Assembly (NCBI RefSeq): GCF_001185345.1 | Contig: NZ_KQ236744.1 | Location: 570,664-634,663, forward strand | Length of the DNA stretch: 64,000 nt | From: Dorea sp. D27 | GTDB lineage: Bacteria > Bacillota > Clostridia > Lachnospirales > Lachnospiraceae | Direction: 5' to 3' | Part shown: positions 60,768-64,000 of the stretch, in pieces | Layout: the number at the start of each line of letters is the position of its first letter | How positions within the stretch are numbered: position 1 is the stretch's first letter | Notes under the pieces: generated by a model | Told to the model about the DNA's origin: nothing | The model's input: only the letters and a program-made list of their open reading frames with translations | Database searches by the model: none | Translations under genes and position numbers: made by a program

Positions 60768-62285
60768 ATGGGAAAAATCATTCGACGCATTCTAACAATT
60801 ATTCCAGCGGTGGCTTTACAATCGCTCTGGCTTTTGCTGTTGATGAAATGGCTGACCCCTTACGCACCGATTATTGTGTCACTGCTTTCCGTTGCAGCGT
60901 TTTTCTTGGTGGTATTTATTATTATAAAGAGAGATGAAACCGCTTATAAATTGCTTTGGCTGCTGGTTATTCTGTCACTACCTTTGGTAGGAGCGTTACT
61001 ATATCTGCTCTTTGGAAATAAACGGACGGCCCGCCCTCTAAAAAGGCGCTTGCAGCAAGTTCAAAAGAGTTGCAATCCGCAGCCTCTTCCAATAAAAGAA
61101 GCGCCCTTTGACGGCGAAAAACGCATGGGGCAAACAGTGCGGTGGCTGGAAGAAAAAACGCAATATCCGATGTGTGCAGTTGAGCAGGTTCGTTACTATC
61201 CGTTGGGCGATAATATGTTCCCTGATATGCTTGCCGATTTGAAAAATGCAAGAAACTCGATTTACGTAGAATACTTCATTATTGAGCCGGGGCATATGTG
61301 GGACGCAATCGTGAACGAACTGGAAGTAAAAATGGAGCAGGGCGTTGATGTACGTGTGATATACGATGATCTTGGCAGTATTTCTTCGTTCAATTTCAGT
61401 AATGTCCGTGAACTGAAAAAGAAAGGCATTCCATGTATTCCTTTTAATCCTTTCCTTGCCTTAAAAGGAACTGCAAACTATCGCGATCATCGCAAAATGC
61501 TGATTATTGACAACGAAGTTGCTTATAGCGGAGGTATCAACTTATCAGATCGGTATATCAATTTGGAACATCCCTATGGACACTGGAAGGACACAGGCTT
61601 TCGGATTACTGGTGAGCCAGTAAAAAATTTTACCCATATGTTCTTGACCTTTTGGAACGCATTTTCGCTGGAAAAAGAAGCAGGACAGCTTGCAATGCCC
61701 ACATATCCCAAAAGGTATCCTGCGCCGCCGCACACATTTGATGGTTATGTGCTTAGTTACTACGATTCGCCCCTTAACCATGAAGCTACCAGTAATCAGC
61801 TCTTTATTGACTTGCTTTCTCAAAGCACGGATTACGCATGGTTTTTTACACCGTATCTTATGCTTGGCGATGACTTGATGGATGCAATGATTTCCGCTGC
61901 TCAACGTGGTGTAGACGTGCGGATCATTATGCCCGGCATCCCTGATAAGAAGCTGATTTTCCGTATGTCTCGGAGCTTTTATCAGGTGTTGCTGACTGGC
62001 GGCATCAAGATTTATGAGTATACTCCCGGCTTCGTTCATGCAAAGAGCTTTGTATCAGACGACAAAGTTGCGACGATAGGAACTGTCAATCTGGACTACC
62101 GCAGTCTCTTTCTCCACTTTGAAAACAATTCGTTCTTTTATCGTTCCAGTATTATTGCAGCAATAAAGGACGATTTCATCGCTACACAGGCAAAATGTAA
62201 AGAGGTAAAGCCCTATGATATGAAACATTATTCGCGCCGCTGGGTCGTAGATGGTGTCCTTCGTATTTTCGCACCGCTATGTTGA
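60768..62285 (+). CDS. cls: cardiolipin synthase (phospholipase D family)
   Basis: A 505-residue enzyme joining two phosphatidylglycerols to cardiolipin at the membrane. Two or three N-terminal helices (residues 8-27, 33-52, 62-82) are followed by two HKD motifs: YRDHRKMLIIDNEVAYSGG (about 240) and VHAKSFVSDDKVATIGT (about 423). Full length. GAGGGGGG precedes ATG. It begins 19 bases after the TetR gene. Confidence 0.93.
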   Translation: MGKIIRRILTIIPAVALQSLWLLLLMKWLTPYAPIIVSLLSVAAFFLVVFIIIKRDETAYKLLWLLVILSLPLVGALLYLLFGNKRTARPLKRRLQQVQKSCNPQPLPIKEAPFDGEKRMGQTVRWLEEKTQYPMCAVEQVRYYPLGDNMFPDMLADLKNARNSIYVEYFIIEPGHMWDAIVNELEVKMEQGVDVRVIYDDLGSISSFNFSNVRELKKKGIPCIPFNPFLALKGTANYRDHRKMLIIDNEVAYSGGINLSDRYINLEHPYGHWKDTGFRITGEPVKNFTHMFLTFWNAFSLEKEAGQLAMPTYPKRYPAPPHTFDGYVLSYYDSPLNHEATSNQLFIDLLSQSTDYAWFFTPYLMLGDDLMDAMISAAQRGVDVRIIMPGIPDKKLIFRMSRSFYQVLLTGGIKIYEYTPGFVHAKSFVSDDKVATIGTVNLDYRSLFLHFENNSFFYRSSIIAAIKDDFIATQAKCKEVKPYDMKHYSRRWVVDGVLRIFAPLC

Positions 62286-62292
62286 GGTTTTT

Positions 62293-62754
62293 ATGAAGCA
62301 TTTTCTTATGTGTCTGCTATATATCGCGGCGTTAGGGGTTCTCTCCTTTGTAGTGGGGCGCTTGATCCCGAAGCATTGGTTTCACGCCGATCGTTTTCCT
62401 TGGGTCTGCCACCCGGCAGAGCAAAAACTATGGAAGCGGCTTCATGTTCGGAAATGGCAGGCAAAGATCCCCGATATGAGCCGCATATTCGTTAAAATCA
62501 TGCCGGAAAAGAAACTGACAAAGGAAAACTATGAGAACTTGCCGCGCATGATAGAAGAAACTTGCGTGGCAGAGTGGACACATATTCTGTTGTCTATCGC
62601 CGGTCTTGGACTGCTGAAAATATGGTCCGGTGTTGGCGGGGTATGTATAACGATTATCTACATTGTGCTGGGTAATTTGCCGTTTATTGTTGTCCAGCGC
62701 TATAATCGCCCACGCCTGCAAAAGCTGTTTGCTATGCAGCAAAGGAAAAAATAG
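62293..62754 (+). CDS. small membrane acyltransferase-like protein (CrtO-like)
   Basis: A 153-residue protein with three hydrophobic segments (residues 3-22, about 93-110 and 115-135) and the middle motif LHVRKWQAKIPDMSR of glycosyl-diaponeurosporenoate acyltransferase (CrtO)-like proteins. Next to cls and a glycosyltransferase it could acylate a glycolipid headgroup. ATG 62293 follows GAGG closely after the cls stop. Confidence 0.68.
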   Translation: MKHFLMCLLYIAALGVLSFVVGRLIPKHWFHADRFPWVCHPAEQKLWKRLHVRKWQAKIPDMSRIFVKIMPEKKLTKENYENLPRMIEETCVAEWTHILLSIAGLGLLKIWSGVGGVCITIIYIVLGNLPFIVVQRYNRPRLQKLFAMQQRKK

Positions 62755-62763
62755 GAGATTCAA

Positions 62764-63882
62764 ATGCAAACACTAATTCTAAGCTGCAACACTGGCGCAG
62801 GGCATAACTCCTGTGCGCAAGCAGTTCAGGAAGCCTACCACTCTCGCGGAGAAATCTGCAATATTACAGATTCTTTGCAGTTTATTTCAGAAAAAGCATC
62901 CACGTTTATTTCTAATTGGCATACCCGAATTTACCGCCATGCTCCAAGGCTTTTTGATGCTGGGTATCAGCGTGCGGAATCTCACGAAGATATTTTTTGT
63001 GAGGGAACGCCGATCTATAAGCTACTTTCCTCCGGCGCAGAGCGGATGTATCAATACATCCGCTCTGCAGGCTACGATAATATTATCTGTACTCATGTAT
63101 TCCCAGCCTTGGCGTTGACAGAAATGCGCCGACAGCACCCATGCTTACAGCTTGTAACGAGCCACATTTCTACAGACTATACCTGCGCTCCCTGCACAGC
63201 GGATTCTGCGCTGGACTGGTATTTCATTCCGTCCACTTCGCTGTTAGGTGAGTTTGAACAATGTGGACTTCAACCTCAAAAGCTGATCGCCAGTGGAATC
63301 CCTGTGCGGCAGCAATTCTACCAGCGTGTGTCACAAGAAGCAGGAAAAGCCAACGCCGGAATCTCTCCTGCTCATCAACATATTTTAATGATGTGCGGTA
63401 GCATGGGCTGCGGTCCAATGGAGGAGATTATATCGTATCTCTGCCCTTACCTCACAACAGAACAAGAACTTAGTGTTGTATGCGGCACAAATGATGATTT
63501 ACGCAAAAAACTCCAAAAAAGGACAGAAAAGTATTCTCAAGTTCATGTTCTGGGAACCGTCAATAATGTGCCGCAGCTCATGCAAGCCTCAGACCTATTC
63601 CTGACAAAGCCCGGAGGTCTAAGTACATCTGAGGCAATGGCGGCAGAGTTACCAATGGTGCTTATCGATGCAGTGGCTGGCTGCGAGACACATAATCTGA
63701 ATTTTTTTCTGCGTAATGGAATGGCCGTCACAGCCAATACGCCAAAAGCAATCGCAGACACCACAATAAAAACGCTAAATGCCCCAGTGCTTCTTTCTAA
63801 AATGCGCGCGGCAATGCGGTCGCAGACGGAATGTACGGCAGCCGATAAAATCTATGAATGGATATACAGTCATGCAAAGTAA
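62764..63882 (+). CDS. MGDG-synthase-type glycosyltransferase (GT28)
   Basis: A 372-residue glycosyltransferase that adds sugar to a lipid, as in monogalactosyl/monoglucosyl diacylglycerol synthases. N-terminal motif SCNTGAGHNSCAQAV, acceptor domain up to about residue 170, donor domain with MMCGSMGCGPMEEI and the nucleotide-sugar motif LTKPGGLSTSEAMA (about 282-295). It probably makes membrane glycolipid, complementing cls and the acyltransferase-like protein. Confidence 0.85.
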   Translation: MQTLILSCNTGAGHNSCAQAVQEAYHSRGEICNITDSLQFISEKASTFISNWHTRIYRHAPRLFDAGYQRAESHEDIFCEGTPIYKLLSSGAERMYQYIRSAGYDNIICTHVFPALALTEMRRQHPCLQLVTSHISTDYTCAPCTADSALDWYFIPSTSLLGEFEQCGLQPQKLIASGIPVRQQFYQRVSQEAGKANAGISPAHQHILMMCGSMGCGPMEEIISYLCPYLTTEQELSVVCGTNDDLRKKLQKRTEKYSQVHVLGTVNNVPQLMQASDLFLTKPGGLSTSEAMAAELPMVLIDAVAGCETHNLNFFLRNGMAVTANTPKAIADTTIKTLNAPVLLSKMRAAMRSQTECTAADKIYEWIYSHAK

Positions 63883-64000
63883 TCATATAAAGCCGGAAGT
63901 TAATTACCGTGAGTTCCGCATCCATAAACTTAATACACCTGAATTTTCTCACGTCAGGCTATTGCTTTACTGGCCAATTTTCGGCTTGCTGTTTTTGTTT
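63872..64000 (+). CDS. start of a membrane protein gene, possibly PAP2 family (3' end missing)
   Basis: Forty-three residues are visible, overlapping the glycosyltransferase end by 11 bases: MQSNHIKPEVNYREFRIHKL, then the beginning of a hydrophobic helix (LLLYWPIFGLLFLF). In similar operons this position holds a PAP2-type phosphatase or phosphotransferase; not enough sequence to decide. Confidence 0.55.
   Translation, partial: MQSNHIKPEVNYREFRIHKLNTPEFSHVRLLLYWPIFGLLFLF

Overview
The window looks like a gut Firmicute of the Lachnospiraceae type (Clostridium/Dorea/Blautia-like). This is inferred from gene families, strong AGGAGG ribosome binding sites and moderate GC chromosomal genes; no species can be named from the sequence alone. 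No rRNA, tRNA or CRISPR array was seen. Positions 1-11442 are chromosomal: the end of a glycerol-kinase-like gene, a zinc alcohol/polyol dehydrogenase, a trigger-factor-like lipoprotein, a histidine phosphatase, then a tyrosine recombinase beside an invertible promoter (25-bp inverted repeats at 4798-4822 and 5057-5081) that sits directly in front of a seven-gene secreted/membrane protein operon (5101-11407).

Positions 11443-59757 are three mobile layers nested like dolls. The outer layer is a relic large serine recombinase on the minus strand, with its C-terminal part at 11520-12986 and a short N-terminal piece at 59657-59756. The gap between the two pieces is exactly an integrative conjugative element of the Tn1549-like kind (12985-59658, about 46.7 kb). 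It has a replication initiator with internal iteron-like repeats, PcfB, VirD4, Maff2, VirB6-like, PrgI, VirB4, a DNA methyltransferase, a CHAP hydrolase, topoisomerase III, ArdA/ArdC-type antirestriction protein, relaxase and MobC, and its own serine integrase at the right end. Joining the two flanks restores the recombinase reading frame. Inside the conjugative element, a second element of 17.9 kb (16004-33895) is inserted in virD4. It has its own serine recombinase, TnpV/TnpW, MobA-like relaxase with an IncQ-like oriT, replication genes and a toxin-antitoxin pair, and its cargo is an AraC / ECF transporter / twin ABC transporter / DtxR-like cassette that resembles siderophore or metal uptake modules. 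Removing it restores the virD4 frame.

The conjugative element carries its own accessory genes: a Shedu-like nuclease gene (43653-44405, AT-rich, minus strand) and an AT-rich unit with a near-consensus promoter, an 8-codon leader peptide, two transcription attenuators, a cysteine-rich KTR protein and an RlmN/Cfr-family radical SAM methyltransferase (54502-55964), which has the layout of an antibiotic-inducible ribosome protection unit. Two oriT-like modules with the same conserved ends lie in opposite orientation at 46578-46677 and 53819-53917.

Positions 59811-64000 hold a truncated ABC transporter gene, a TetR regulator and an operon for membrane lipids: cardiolipin synthase, a small acyltransferase-like membrane protein, an MGDG-synthase-type glycosyltransferase and the start of a fifth gene that runs off the window.
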